Shown one piece after another: positions 7,948-17,169 of a DNA stretch of 64,000 bases. Location: the IMG/VR virus record IMGVR_UViG_3300008117_000032, positions 1 to 64,000 of that record, one strand, 5' to 3'. Source of the DNA: a virus. Below the pieces are notes generated by a model. It was given only the letters and a program-made list of their open reading frames with translations, had not been told where the DNA came from and searched no databases. Within the stretch, counting starts at the first letter, position 1, and the number at the start of each line of letters is the position of its first letter. The position numbers and the translations under genes are program-made.

Positions 7948-8703
7948 ATGATTACACTCGATTCTATTCGTAACACAGTTCCCGCCGTTTTCTCTACAAG
8001 TGCAGACCCTAAAATGTCTGAGAAGTATACCTTCGTTCCAACCATGGAAATTTTGGAAAATTTTGACCGTGAAGGTTGGAGACTCTATTCCGCAAAACAA
8101 ATAGGTCAAGGTCGTTTTTCGAGTCACGAACTACGTTTAAGAAATGGAGAATTACCTCAAGTCGGAGATTCATTGGTTGAGGCAGTGATTCGAAATTCAC
8201 ACAATGGCATGAGCACCTTTTCAGTGAGCGCCGGTCTTTTCCGTTTGGTTTGCTCAAATGGTCTTACTGTTCCAACATCAGTTGCTGACAGTATTTCTGT
8301 TAAACATATGCGTGTTGACATGGGGGTTGTTCGTCAAATCACTGATGAGTTCGCTGACCGTCTCCCACTTATCCAAAGAGCTGTAGGTCGTATGGAAACG
8401 ACAGAACTCAACGAAGAAAGAACAATTGATATGATGAATAAGGCATCCCTCCTTCGTTGGGAAAAAGGTTCAGTTCCTACCTCAATAAACGTTGAAGAAT
8501 TACTTCGTCCCGAGAGAGATGCTGATAGCGGTAATTCTGTTTGGAAAGTCTTTAATGTGATTCAAGAAAAATTTGTCCGTGGTGGAACTAAATATCAATC
8601 CAAGAGAGGTCGTTTGGTTACAATGAAGGAATTGAAAAACTTCCAAACCATTAATAAAATCAACACCGGTCTTTGGGAATTGGCTGAATCATATTGTGGT
8701 TAA
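7948..8703 (+). CDS. DUF932 family phage/plasmid protein
   Basis: A 251 aa protein with the family hallmarks: FVPTMEILENFDREGW near the start, HELRLRNG, VIRNSHNGMSTFSVSAGLFRLVCSNGL in the centre and a helical C-terminus. DUF932 proteins are common on phages and plasmids; their biochemical role is not established. Its own host-type promoter suggests early or middle expression. A strong terminator follows at 8709. Confidence 0.85.
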   Translation: MITLDSIRNTVPAVFSTSADPKMSEKYTFVPTMEILENFDREGWRLYSAKQIGQGRFSSHELRLRNGELPQVGDSLVEAVIRNSHNGMSTFSVSAGLFRLVCSNGLTVPTSVADSISVKHMRVDMGVVRQITDEFADRLPLIQRAVGRMETTELNEERTIDMMNKASLLRWEKGSVPTSINVEELLRPERDADSGNSVWKVFNVIQEKFVRGGTKYQSKRGRLVTMKELKNFQTINKINTGLWELAESYCG

Positions 8704-8708
8704 TTTTT

Positions 8709-8735
8709 GAAGGGAGTTTTCTCCCTTCTTTTTTT
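8709..8735 (+). terminator. Rho-independent terminator
   Basis: GAAGGGAG, TTTT loop, CTCCCTTC, then seven T. Ends the DUF932 transcript; its T run abuts the next promoter's TATATTTG. Confidence 0.88.
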
Positions 8736-8737
8736 AT

Positions 8738-8745
8738 TATATTTG
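8738..8745 (+). promoter_or_regulatory. TATATTTG -7 element, leaderless
   Basis: Matches TAnnTTTG with the ATG at 8753 only 7 bases downstream. No convincing TTTG upstream element at the usual spacing, because the terminator stem occupies that region. Confidence 0.5.
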
Positions 8746-8752
8746 TATACTA

Positions 8753-10366
8753 ATGACTGAAATCTATAAAGTAAATTTTACAAAATTCATTTCTGAAAAA
8801 TATAGAGACCACTCATCTTTGAATGAGAGGAATATAGTTTTTGGAGAAACAGAGGACTTGAGACATCCTTTATTCGTAATTGAAAACAAATTTCACGATG
8901 AGGAAACATTCGTAAAGAATTTTGCCAACCCCATCTATGCTGTAAACAGGTATTACAGTATGATTGTAATTGAAGAAAAAGATGATAAATTATCCTTGAA
9001 ATTTTTCTATGGTGGAAAGGCCAGAGGGGTTGGGAAGCCATGGTTCAAAGTCTCTAAAAATGTTGAATTTCTAACCGTAAACAAAAAGACGGGCGATTTT
9101 TATAGAGGATATTTGCACAATTACCAAAAGAAAAAAAAATTCACTAAATCCATACGAAGAAATTATTTTCCTAATAACCCTTTTTCCTCTATACTGTCAA
9201 GTATCAAAAATCATCTCTCCAATTTTTGTGACAACTCATCTGAGGTTATTTTCGAAGTTGCTAATAAATTCTTCGAAAGAATAGATTTAAATTTGGATAA
9301 ATTGGATAATGATGAAAAATTAATGAAATTCTATTTGGACAAAAAGGGTTTCAAGTATCCAAATAATTTTTGGATTTATGTGAATTTCATGTGGGGTAAG
9401 GATTACAGAAAAATCTTGAAAAAAAATGACAAGAAAATTGTTGATACATTTATGCAAGTTTGGAGTTTTAAAGGAAAAAAACTTAAAAAATATCTACATG
9501 AAGTAAATTTTCTCAATGTTGAACTTTATACTTGTGCTAAGAAATTATTCGGAGAGGATTGGTTAAATCAAGATGGTGATATCATCAAAGAAATTCTAAG
9601 TTCTCAAGGGAAATCCATATCAATACCTGATAATTTCAAAAATTATCTTTCCAACGAAGAATTGAAAAAAGTTTATTCTGTTTTTAAAGGAATGATTCTC
9701 AATGACACAATGAACAATTGGACATTTAATGACCATGTAAGAACCTACACTTCCTTAAAAGAATTCGGTGAGACTGAAACAAGGTGGACGACTGATGGTA
9801 ATGATTACAATAAATTCCAAGCAGAACACTTGGATTGGACTGATAAATTGGACCATTATCGTAAAGGGTCTTACATAAGACTTTATCCTGAGTATTTTTA
9901 TGACAGAATCGAAAAACCTTTAGATGATTTTTTTCCTGTCTTATTGAAAACTAGTGAAGAATATAATCATGAAAGTTTTAATCAATCCAACTGTGTAAAA
10001 GGATATATTGGTAAAGCGGGTTCCATGATAATTTCACTTAGAAAAAATTCAATTGATTCCACAGAAAGAGCAACGATTGAATATAGAATTGTTTTTCTGA
10101 AAAATATAGACAAAATACATGTGGATAGAGTTCAAACTTTAGGAAAATTCAATCAAAAACTTGATTCATCTTGGAGTAAGGTTCTATTGAAATTAGATGA
10201 AGTTGTCTTATCTTGCTTTGAGGATAAAAAATTCGAAACAGTCTCGATAGAAAAAGTTTGTAACAACGGAATCAAACTTTCCTCAGGTTCTCATTTTGAT
10301 GATGATGGAAACTTGATTTGGACTGAGAGAAAAACAACAAACAATTATTACACATGGGATTTTTAG
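8753..10366 (+). CDS. PcfJ-like phage protein
   Basis: A 537 aa protein. The C-terminal third has SFNQSNCVKGYIGKAGSMII, a run of basic residues, then TERATIEYRIVFLKNIDKIH and a Q-x-x-G-x-x-N pattern. This is the layout of PcfJ-like proteins of conjugative plasmids and phages (NCVxGY...ATIE...Q..G..N). The N-terminal two thirds are helical and Lys-rich. PcfJ function is not well defined. The following gene overlaps its end by 13 bases. Confidence 0.65.
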   Translation: MTEIYKVNFTKFISEKYRDHSSLNERNIVFGETEDLRHPLFVIENKFHDEETFVKNFANPIYAVNRYYSMIVIEEKDDKLSLKFFYGGKARGVGKPWFKVSKNVEFLTVNKKTGDFYRGYLHNYQKKKKFTKSIRRNYFPNNPFSSILSSIKNHLSNFCDNSSEVIFEVANKFFERIDLNLDKLDNDEKLMKFYLDKKGFKYPNNFWIYVNFMWGKDYRKILKKNDKKIVDTFMQVWSFKGKKLKKYLHEVNFLNVELYTCAKKLFGEDWLNQDGDIIKEILSSQGKSISIPDNFKNYLSNEELKKVYSVFKGMILNDTMNNWTFNDHVRTYTSLKEFGETETRWTTDGNDYNKFQAEHLDWTDKLDHYRKGSYIRLYPEYFYDRIEKPLDDFFPVLLKTSEEYNHESFNQSNCVKGYIGKAGSMIISLRKNSIDSTERATIEYRIVFLKNIDKIHVDRVQTLGKFNQKLDSSWSKVLLKLDEVVLSCFEDKKFETVSIEKVCNNGIKLSSGSHFDDDGNLIWTERKTTNNYYTWDF

Positions 10367-10713
10367 GTAAACCAGATTTTATTAATCAATTAGAAAAAAA
10401 AGAAGGTATTTTTTCCCTTTTGGATTTTCACAGATATCCAGATGATTTAATCAAGTATTTGGATGAAAAAAAACTTAAGAGAGTTTATGAGAGAGGAGTA
10501 GTTTCCAACCGAGGCAAAGCTAAATGGGAGGAAGTCATTTACGAAACAGCTCAAAAGTTCTATCTTCAAGTTAATACAATAAACGTAAATGGAGAAGATG
10601 AGTTTGGACTCACTATTTATTATAAACCTGAACAATTTAAAGAACTTGTTTTTTTAACAACTCAACTTTTAAAACCCTTCAAAGATGGAACAGATAACAA
10701 CGGAACAACTTAA
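10354..10713 (+). CDS. Unknown phage protein, 119 aa
   Basis: Starts MGFLGKPDFINQLEKKE inside the end of the PcfJ-like gene and overlaps thioredoxin by 29 bases, so the three are likely one transcript. Soluble alpha/beta protein; no recognised family. Confidence 0.65.
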   Translation: MGFLGKPDFINQLEKKEGIFSLLDFHRYPDDLIKYLDEKKLKRVYERGVVSNRGKAKWEEVIYETAQKFYLQVNTINVNGEDEFGLTIYYKPEQFKELVFLTTQLLKPFKDGTDNNGTT

Positions 10714-11008
10714 ACAAAAAATTAACAACGGAGAAAATTTTGTATTGGATTTGTTTGCAACATGGTGCGGACCTTGTAAAATAATGTTATACAATCTCGA
10801 AAAGGTGAACGAATCCCTGATTAGTGAGTCAACAAGTTCACCCAAGTATTCAATCTATAAGTTGGATATTGATTCCGATAGAGAGTATGTCGTAAACGAA
10901 CTTCAAATCAGAAGTGTTCCAACAATTAAAATATTTAAAGAAGGTAAAGAGGTGTTTTCTAAACCTGGTGTCATGACTGCACCCGAAGTATTAAATCTTT
11001 TAGATTAA
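10685..11008 (+). CDS. Thioredoxin
   Basis: A 107 aa protein with the redox motif WCGPCK at residues 27-32, cis-Pro segment SVPTIKIF and usual thioredoxin length. Reduces protein disulfides; in phages thioredoxin-like proteins often supply electrons to ribonucleotide reductase, although none is in this window. Paired with glutaredoxin one base downstream. Confidence 0.92.
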   Translation: MEQITTEQLKQKINNGENFVLDLFATWCGPCKIMLYNLEKVNESLISESTSSPKYSIYKLDIDSDREYVVNELQIRSVPTIKIFKEGKEVFSKPGVMTAPEVLNLLD

Positions 11009-11009
11009 A

Positions 11010-11309
11010 ATGAAAAATTTAAACGTTATAGTATACACAATGAAAGGATGTCCTCATTGTGATGAATTCAAAAAAATGTTGAGAACCGAAAACATAGACT
11101 TCTTTGAACGAGACATCGATGAGTATTCCAAAGAATATAATATGTATTCTGAAGTGACGGAAAATGACATGGTTCCAGCTTTGATGATTATCGAAGGTGA
11201 CGATAAAGATTATGAACCTCATTTATATGCTCCAGAAAGAAATTATAATGAATTAACTGAGGCAATTCAAATTATACAAGGACACAGAAAAAAATTAGGT
11301 ATTATATAA
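11010..11309 (+). CDS. Glutaredoxin-like protein
   Basis: A 99 aa protein with CPHC at residues 14-17 and the thioredoxin-fold pattern VIVYTMKGCPHCDEF, then MVPALMI carrying the cis-Pro. The CPHC centre is more typical of glutaredoxin/DsbA-like proteins than the classical CPYC. Overlaps the convergent minus-strand gene by 8 bases. Confidence 0.85.
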   Translation: MKNLNVIVYTMKGCPHCDEFKKMLRTENIDFFERDIDEYSKEYNMYSEVTENDMVPALMIIEGDDKDYEPHLYAPERNYNELTEAIQIIQGHRKKLGII

Positions 11310-12015
11310 TAATAAATCCCTCAACCTTTTCTTTCAAAAAATCATATTCGTAAAGTGGGTCTGTGAGTTCGATACTCCAATCCACTTTTTTTATTTCTTT
11401 GGCGATTGGCTCCATATTGAAATCAAATATATCTAAGACCGCAGAACGAAGCACTTCATCCTTTGTTTTGTAAAATCCATCGTAAACGCTGAATCCAAAT
11501 TCATTTTCATCATTTCTCTCATTTGTTAGATGAAATTCCAAACTCGTGACAAGGTAATTGGATGGAATGTTGTAGAATATTTTTTTCCCATAATAATAAA
11601 GTAATCTACCCTGAGTTAGGGAATAACCGTGGGGAAATGAAGAAACGTATACTAATTCATCAGTTTCTTCGGAAATCTCATTTTTTTCGATTTCGGTTTG
11701 ATTATATGAACAGTTGGAGGTATTACTGTGGTATGTGTGGGAAATTGACTTTACATCAGGTAAATCAGAATCATATTCAATTAAGTCAATTGTATGGGTG
11801 AGTTTAGAGGGTATTTCGAATCTCTCATTAAATTTAGAAATTATGTTTGGTAAAAATAAAACTTCTTTTGAAGTGGTTTTTCCTTTGATAACAAAAAAAT
11901 TACCACAGTCGATTACTTTTATTATTGAGTTCTCTTCAGTTGATATCTCAGAAAGAATGTAGTCTGAAAGTAAGTTTACAACGTAAGATTTGCTACCTAT
12001 TTTTTTTAATGTCAT
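11302..12015 (-). CDS. Unknown phage protein, 237 aa
   Basis: Starts MTLKKIGSKSYVVNLLSDY. Mixed alpha/beta soluble protein with many Ser, Tyr and Asp; no motif recognised. Convergent with glutaredoxin and divergent from the fibre cluster. Confidence 0.7.
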   Translation of the reverse strand: MTLKKIGSKSYVVNLLSDYILSEISTEENSIIKVIDCGNFFVIKGKTTSKEVLFLPNIISKFNERFEIPSKLTHTIDLIEYDSDLPDVKSISHTYHSNTSNCSYNQTEIEKNEISEETDELVYVSSFPHGYSLTQGRLLYYYGKKIFYNIPSNYLVTSLEFHLTNERNDENEFGFSVYDGFYKTKDEVLRSAVLDIFDFNMEPIAKEIKKVDWSIELTDPLYEYDFLKEKVEGFIII

Positions 12016-12088
12016 AAATTAATAATTATAATAGTGTCAATTATAAAATTTTCCAAAATAAAAATGAATACAAATTCTATTCAACTTG

Positions 12089-12096
12089 TATTTATA
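12089..12096 (+). promoter_or_regulatory. TATTTATA late-type promoter for the fibre cluster
   Basis: TATTTATA 19 bases upstream of ATG 12116, followed by a short A-rich leader. As the three fibre genes are linked, this probably drives all of them. Confidence 0.5.
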
Positions 12097-12115
12097 TAAA
12101 TAGAAAAAAACATTC

Positions 12116-14740
12116 ATGGGTGATATTTTAATAGTTCCGAGTAATTCCATTTCTAGAACACCAGACAGAGTCCCTTATATAAATTGGGTTAACAGTGGAA
12201 CAAGTGTTTGGAGAGTTGTGCCAACGGGTAAGATTAATCTTAGCTCAGCATCAGTTACTAATCAATTAGTTATTGACCGTTCTAGCCAAACAATTGGTGT
12301 TGTAACGCTTAATGTTTCTGATTATTTTGCTATTGACTCAGTTCAAGTAATTGATGGAACTTTGGATTGGATTGGACCAACCACAGGTATTGCAGGAGCT
12401 CAAGGGGCTCAGGGTCACCAAGGTGCGCAGGGCAATACAGGTGCACAGGGTGATACGGGTGCACAGGGAAATTTGGGTGCACAAGGGTTACAAGGAATAC
12501 AAGGTGCACAAGGTGATACAGGTGCACAAGGTCAGGTTGGACCCCAAGGGGCACAGGGTGCTAAAGGCACAACCCAGGGTGCACAGGGTAATACAGGTGC
12601 ACAAGGAGCCACGGGAAATACCGGTGCACAAGGAAATACAGGTGCACAGGGTAATACAGGTGCACAAGGAGCCACAGGTAACACAGGAGCGCAAGGTAAC
12701 ACGGGAGCTCAAGGAAATGTTGGACCACAAGGGGCCACAGGTAATACAGGAGCACAAGGAAATACAGGTGCACAGGGTCATACAGGTGCTCAAGGAGCTA
12801 CAGGTAACACAGGAGCACAAGGTAATACAGGAGCACAAGGAAATGTTGGTCCACAAGGGGCCACAGGTAATACAGGAGCACAAGGTAATACAGGAGCACA
12901 AGGAAATGTTGGACCACAAGGGGCCACAGGTAACACAGGGGCTCAGGGAGCTACCGGGGCTACAGGTAACGTAGGACCACAAGGAGCCACAGGTAACACA
13001 GGAGCACAAGGTAATACAGGAGCACAAGGAAATGTTGGCCCACAAGGAGCCACAGGTAATACAGGTGCACAAGGACCTACAGGTTCTACAGGTGCAGTAG
13101 GACCTCAAGGTGCTACAGGTCCTCAAGGGGCTCAAGGACCACAAGGTGCGACGGGTCATGCTGGTGCTCAGGGTGCTACAGGACCACAAGGAGCACAGGG
13201 ACCAACAGGAAATACAGGTCATCCAGGTGCACAAGGTGCTACGGGGAATGCTGGTTCTACTGGGGCACAAGGTGCGACGGGTCATGCGGGTGCTCAAGGT
13301 GCTACAGGACCACAAGGTGCACAGGGGCCAACAGGAAACACAGGTCACCCTGGTGCTCAAGGTGCTACAGGTAATGCAGGTTCGACGGGTGCTCAAGGAG
13401 CCACAGGACATCCAGGAGCTCAAGGAGCAACAGGACCAACAGGACCTCAAGGTGCTCAAGGTGCCGTTGGTCATACAGGAGCACAAGGAGCCACAGGACC
13501 ACAAGGTCCAACAGGTTCGGGTGGAGGAACAGGACATCCAGGAGCACAAGGAGCCACAGGACCACAAGGTCCTCAAGGTTCAGGTGGAGGAACAGGACAT
13601 CCAGGAGCACAGGGAGCCACAGGACCACAAGGTCCAACAGGTTCTGGTGGAGGAACAGGACATCCAGGAGCACAAGGTGCCACAGGACCACAAGGTGCAC
13701 AAGGTGCAGGGGGTAATACAGGTGCAATTGGTCCTCAGGGAGCAACAGGTGCTCAGGGTTCACAGGGTGGTAAGGGTGCTACAGGTCATCCAGGTGCACA
13801 AGGAGCAACAGGAAATCAAGGTGCTCAAGGTGCTCCAGGACCACAAGGTGGAACAGGAGGTCAGGGTGCTCAAGGTGCTCAAGGTCCTCAAGGTGGTGGG
13901 GGTGCTACGGGTAGCCAAGGGGCGCAAGGAGCTGCTGGACCGAAAGGTCCAAACGGAGGTCAAGGTGCTCAAGGTGCACCAGGTGTAACAGGACCTCAAG
14001 GTAACCAAGGTGCACAAGGACCAGGTGGTCCTACTGGTCCTACGGGTAACCAAGGTGCACAAGGGTCGGGTGGTCCTACGGGTCCTACGGGTCCTACGGG
14101 AGGACAAGGAGCCCAAGGTGCACAAGGTGCAACAGGACCTGGCTCGTTCACCTCTTGTTTTGTTCAGAATCTATGTGGTGATTCTTATTACGCCATTTGT
14201 GTAAACGCGGGGGCATGTCAAAACAGAACAGTTTATTCCCAAGATATTAACTGGCAAGCAAATTTTAGCATCCAACTCGCTTCAGATGTTACAACTTGTC
14301 AAAACTCAACATTTCAGTGGACCTATGGTTCAATTACGATTGGTGTTACATATTTGTATTATGGTTCTACTAACTTCAATGGTTATTTTACATACGGGGG
14401 CAGCTGCTCTGATAGAAGAGTCAAATATAATGTTAAATCACTTGATAATACACTTGAAAAAATTCTTGAACTTAGAGTCGTAGAATACGATTGGAATGAA
14501 AAGTTGACGAAAAGCGATTACATTAAAAGATTAAACAATAACAAGCTTCACTCGATTGGTCTGATAGCTCAAAATGTTAAAGAATTTTTCCCGACAGTAG
14601 TTAAAATCGGTTCTGATGGTTTTTATACTGTTGAATATAATAGAATGAACGCCGTTTTGATTGAAGGTATTAAAGAGCAACAAGTATTTATATCAGATAT
14701 CGAAAAACAAATAAATGAACTTGAAAACCTTCTTAATTAA
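12116..14740 (+). CDS. Collagen-like tail fibre 1 with S74 chaperone domain
   Basis: An 874 aa virion fibre. Residues 1-90 form a small beta-rich attachment domain. About residues 92-690 are Gly-X-Y triplets, dominated by GAQ, GAT, GNT and GPQ, expected to form a collagen triple helix. A Cys-containing beta domain follows ([20 protein letters not shown] region). From residue 765 a Peptidase_S74 intramolecular chaperone begins ([12 protein letters not shown] ... [12 protein letters not shown]) with a C-terminal coiled coil. S74 domains trimerise the fibre and are usually released by self-cleavage at the Ser before Asp. Stop and next start share one base. Confidence 0.93.
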   Translation: MGDILIVPSNSISRTPDRVPYINWVNSGTSVWRVVPTGKINLSSASVTNQLVIDRSSQTIGVVTLNVSDYFAIDSVQVIDGTLDWIGPTTGIAGAQGAQGHQGAQGNTGAQGDTGAQGNLGAQGLQGIQGAQGDTGAQGQVGPQGAQGAKGTTQGAQGNTGAQGATGNTGAQGNTGAQGNTGAQGATGNTGAQGNTGAQGNVGPQGATGNTGAQGNTGAQGHTGAQGATGNTGAQGNTGAQGNVGPQGATGNTGAQGNTGAQGNVGPQGATGNTGAQGATGATGNVGPQGATGNTGAQGNTGAQGNVGPQGATGNTGAQGPTGSTGAVGPQGATGPQGAQGPQGATGHAGAQGATGPQGAQGPTGNTGHPGAQGATGNAGSTGAQGATGHAGAQGATGPQGAQGPTGNTGHPGAQGATGNAGSTGAQGATGHPGAQGATGPTGPQGAQGAVGHTGAQGATGPQGPTGSGGGTGHPGAQGATGPQGPQGSGGGTGHPGAQGATGPQGPTGSGGGTGHPGAQGATGPQGAQGAGGNTGAIGPQGATGAQGSQGGKGATGHPGAQGATGNQGAQGAPGPQGGTGGQGAQGAQGPQGGGGATGSQGAQGAAGPKGPNGGQGAQGAPGVTGPQGNQGAQGPGGPTGPTGNQGAQGSGGPTGPTGPTGGQGAQGAQGATGPGSFTSCFVQNLCGDSYYAICVNAGACQNRTVYSQDINWQANFSIQLASDVTTCQNSTFQWTYGSITIGVTYLYYGSTNFNGYFTYGGSCSDRRVKYNVKSLDNTLEKILELRVVEYDWNEKLTKSDYIKRLNNNKLHSIGLIAQNVKEFFPTVVKIGSDGFYTVEYNRMNAVLIEGIKEQQVFISDIEKQINELENLLN

Positions 14741-17169
14741 TGTCTGACGTTATAATATATCCCAATGGTAAAAGTGGTGGAAACCCTAACCCTCATATGG
14801 AATTTGAAGGGATTTCATCCGCGGACAAAATACAATTATCTGTTAATGGTTCTGGAAATATCCAAGTTTCATCAACAACAAAAAGTAACATAGCAACTAT
14901 CGGAGCTGAATTACTCGTTGATGGTGCAAAGGTCACCGGAGGAATATATGGATTGTATGTGGGTGGTATAGAAATGATTAATGAAGTTGGCGAATGGGTA
15001 GGACCTGCTGAGGGTATATCTGGATTTACCGGTGCTCAAGGAGCACAAGGTGCTTCAGGAACTACAGGCTCTCAGGGGTCAATAGGTGCTCAAGGAGCGC
15101 AAGGTTCTCAAGGTGCTAAGGGAGCAATAGGAAATGTAGGTGCTCAAGGTTCACAAGGTTCGATAGGACCTCAAGGAGCTCAAGGTGCTACGGGTGGACA
15201 GGGAGCACAGGGAGCTCAAGGAGCGGATACGGGAGCTCAAGGTGGTCAAGGAGCTCAAGGTGGTCAAGGAGCTCAAGGTGCTCAAGGAGCTAACACAGGT
15301 GCTCAGGGTTCACAAGGTGCACAAGGAGGACAAGGTGCTCAAGGTGCTCAAGGTGGAACAATTGGTGCTCAAGGAGCTCAAGGAGCACAAGGAGGACAGG
15401 GTTCACAAGGAGCTCAGGGAGCTAATACAGGTGCTCAGGGTGCACAAGGAGCCCAAGGAGGACAAGGTGCACAAGGAGCCCAAGGAGGAACAACAGGTGC
15501 TCAGGGTGCACAGGGGGCACAAGGAGGACAAGGAGCTCAAGGAGCTCAAGGAGGAACAACAGGTGCTCAGGGTTCAACTGGAGCACAAGGTGCACAAGGT
15601 TCTCAAGGAGCACAAGGAGGAACAACAGGAGCCCAAGGAGCTCAAGGTTCACAAGGAGGACAGGGTGCTCAAGGAGCCCAAGGGGGAACCACGGGGGCAC
15701 AAGGAGGTCAAGGAGCTCAAGGTGGAACAGGAGCACAAGGAGCCCAAGGAGGAACAACAGGTGCTCAAGGTGGTCAAGGCTCACAAGGAGGACAGGGAGC
15801 GCAAGGTGCACAGGGTGCTTCAACAGGTGCACAAGGAAACCAAGGTGCACAAGGACCACAAGGTGCTCAAGGTGCACAAGGAGCCAATACAGGAGCTCAA
15901 GGTAATACAGGTGCTCAAGGAGCTCAAGGCTCTCAAGGAGCACAAGGAGCCAATACAGGTGCACAAGGAAACCAAGGTGCACAAGGACCACAAGGTGCTC
16001 AAGGAGCACAAGGAGCCAATACAGGAGCTCAAGGTAATACTGGAGCACAAGGGGCACAAGGTTCACAGGGTGCTCAAGGTGGTTCAACAGGTGCCCAAGG
16101 TGCGACAGGTAATCAGGGTGCCCAAGGAGCCCAAGGAGCTCAAGGTGGTTCAACGGGAGCACAGGGAGCTCCTGGTGTTCAGGGCTCTCAAGGGGCTCAG
16201 GGAGCTCAAGGAGCTTCAACAGGTGCACAAGGTGCTCCTGGTGTCCAAGGTTCACAAGGAGCTCAAGGAGCCCAAGGAGGAAATACGGGTGCACAAGGTG
16301 CTCCTGGTGTCCAAGGTTCACAAGGAGCCCAAGGAGCTCAAGGTGGTAACCAAGGTGCACAAGGTAACCAAGGTGCTCAAGGACCAACAGGTGCTCAAGG
16401 AGCTCAAGGTGGAACTACAGGTGCTCAAGGAAGCCAAGGTGGAGGTGGTTCCACAGGTGCTCAAGGAGCACAGGGTGGTGCTCAGGGAGCTCAAGGCGCT
16501 CAGGGTCCTGTTGGGGCTCAAGGTGGAACAGGAGGGGGAGGTGCAACAGGATTCCAAGGAGCACAGGGACCAACAGGACCTACAGGAGGAACAGGAGGAC
16601 AAGGTGCCCAAGGAGCAGTGGGGCCTGGTGGAGGACCAGGAGCTACGGGAGCCCAAGGGGCTCAAGGCTCGGGTGGTGGTCAAGGGGGTCAAGGTGCCCA
16701 AGGTGCTACAGGTTCAGGTGGGGGCCAAGGTGGTCAAGGTGCTCAAGGTAACGTAGGACCTACAGGTCCTCAGGGTGGAACTGGTCCAACAGGAGGTCAA
16801 GGAGCTCAAGGAGCTCAGGGTCCACCTTCAGACCAAAGACTTAAAGATAATATTCAATCCTTAACAAATGTATTAGAAAAAGTTAAAGGTATTGAGGGTG
16901 TTAGATTCGAATGGGTTGACCATCCTAAAATATCAATGAACCGTGCAATATCTCTTCCAAGTGCATTTACTGGTGAAACAATAGGTTTTATTGCACAGCA
17001 AATTGAAGATATCGTCCCAGAAGTTGTTTGGACAGACGAGGAGGGCTTTAAATCAGTTGAATATGGTCTTATGGTAAGTTTGGGTATTGGTGCACTTCAA
17101 GAACAACAGAAAAGAATAATCTCAATAATGGAGAGAATAAAAATTTTAAAAGATAATTTAAGTGTCTGA
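14740..17169 (+). CDS. Collagen-like tail fibre 2 with S74 chaperone domain
   Basis: An 809 aa paralogue of fibre 1. N-terminal attachment domain ([14 protein letters not shown]), Gly-X-Y region at about 92-695 and an S74 chaperone from about 697 ([12 protein letters not shown] ... [14 protein letters not shown]). Unlike its neighbours its triplets are interrupted about 18 times by a four-residue unit (GANT, GGTT, GAST, GGST), mostly one per 22 residues. It lacks the Cys-rich domain of fibre 1. Start codon overlaps the preceding stop by one base. Confidence 0.93.
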   Translation: MSDVIIYPNGKSGGNPNPHMEFEGISSADKIQLSVNGSGNIQVSSTTKSNIATIGAELLVDGAKVTGGIYGLYVGGIEMINEVGEWVGPAEGISGFTGAQGAQGASGTTGSQGSIGAQGAQGSQGAKGAIGNVGAQGSQGSIGPQGAQGATGGQGAQGAQGADTGAQGGQGAQGGQGAQGAQGANTGAQGSQGAQGGQGAQGAQGGTIGAQGAQGAQGGQGSQGAQGANTGAQGAQGAQGGQGAQGAQGGTTGAQGAQGAQGGQGAQGAQGGTTGAQGSTGAQGAQGSQGAQGGTTGAQGAQGSQGGQGAQGAQGGTTGAQGGQGAQGGTGAQGAQGGTTGAQGGQGSQGGQGAQGAQGASTGAQGNQGAQGPQGAQGAQGANTGAQGNTGAQGAQGSQGAQGANTGAQGNQGAQGPQGAQGAQGANTGAQGNTGAQGAQGSQGAQGGSTGAQGATGNQGAQGAQGAQGGSTGAQGAPGVQGSQGAQGAQGASTGAQGAPGVQGSQGAQGAQGGNTGAQGAPGVQGSQGAQGAQGGNQGAQGNQGAQGPTGAQGAQGGTTGAQGSQGGGGSTGAQGAQGGAQGAQGAQGPVGAQGGTGGGGATGFQGAQGPTGPTGGTGGQGAQGAVGPGGGPGATGAQGAQGSGGGQGGQGAQGATGSGGGQGGQGAQGNVGPTGPQGGTGPTGGQGAQGAQGPPSDQRLKDNIQSLTNVLEKVKGIEGVRFEWVDHPKISMNRAISLPSAFTGETIGFIAQQIEDIVPEVVWTDEEGFKSVEYGLMVSLGIGALQEQQKRIISIMERIKILKDNLSV
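15217..16430 (+). repeat. 66-base tandem units in fibre 2
   Basis: Units coding six Gly-X-Y triplets plus one G-x-x-T four-residue break, commonly 22 residues (66 bases). Bases vary between copies while protein pattern is kept, so copies are not very recent duplicates. Confidence 0.75.
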
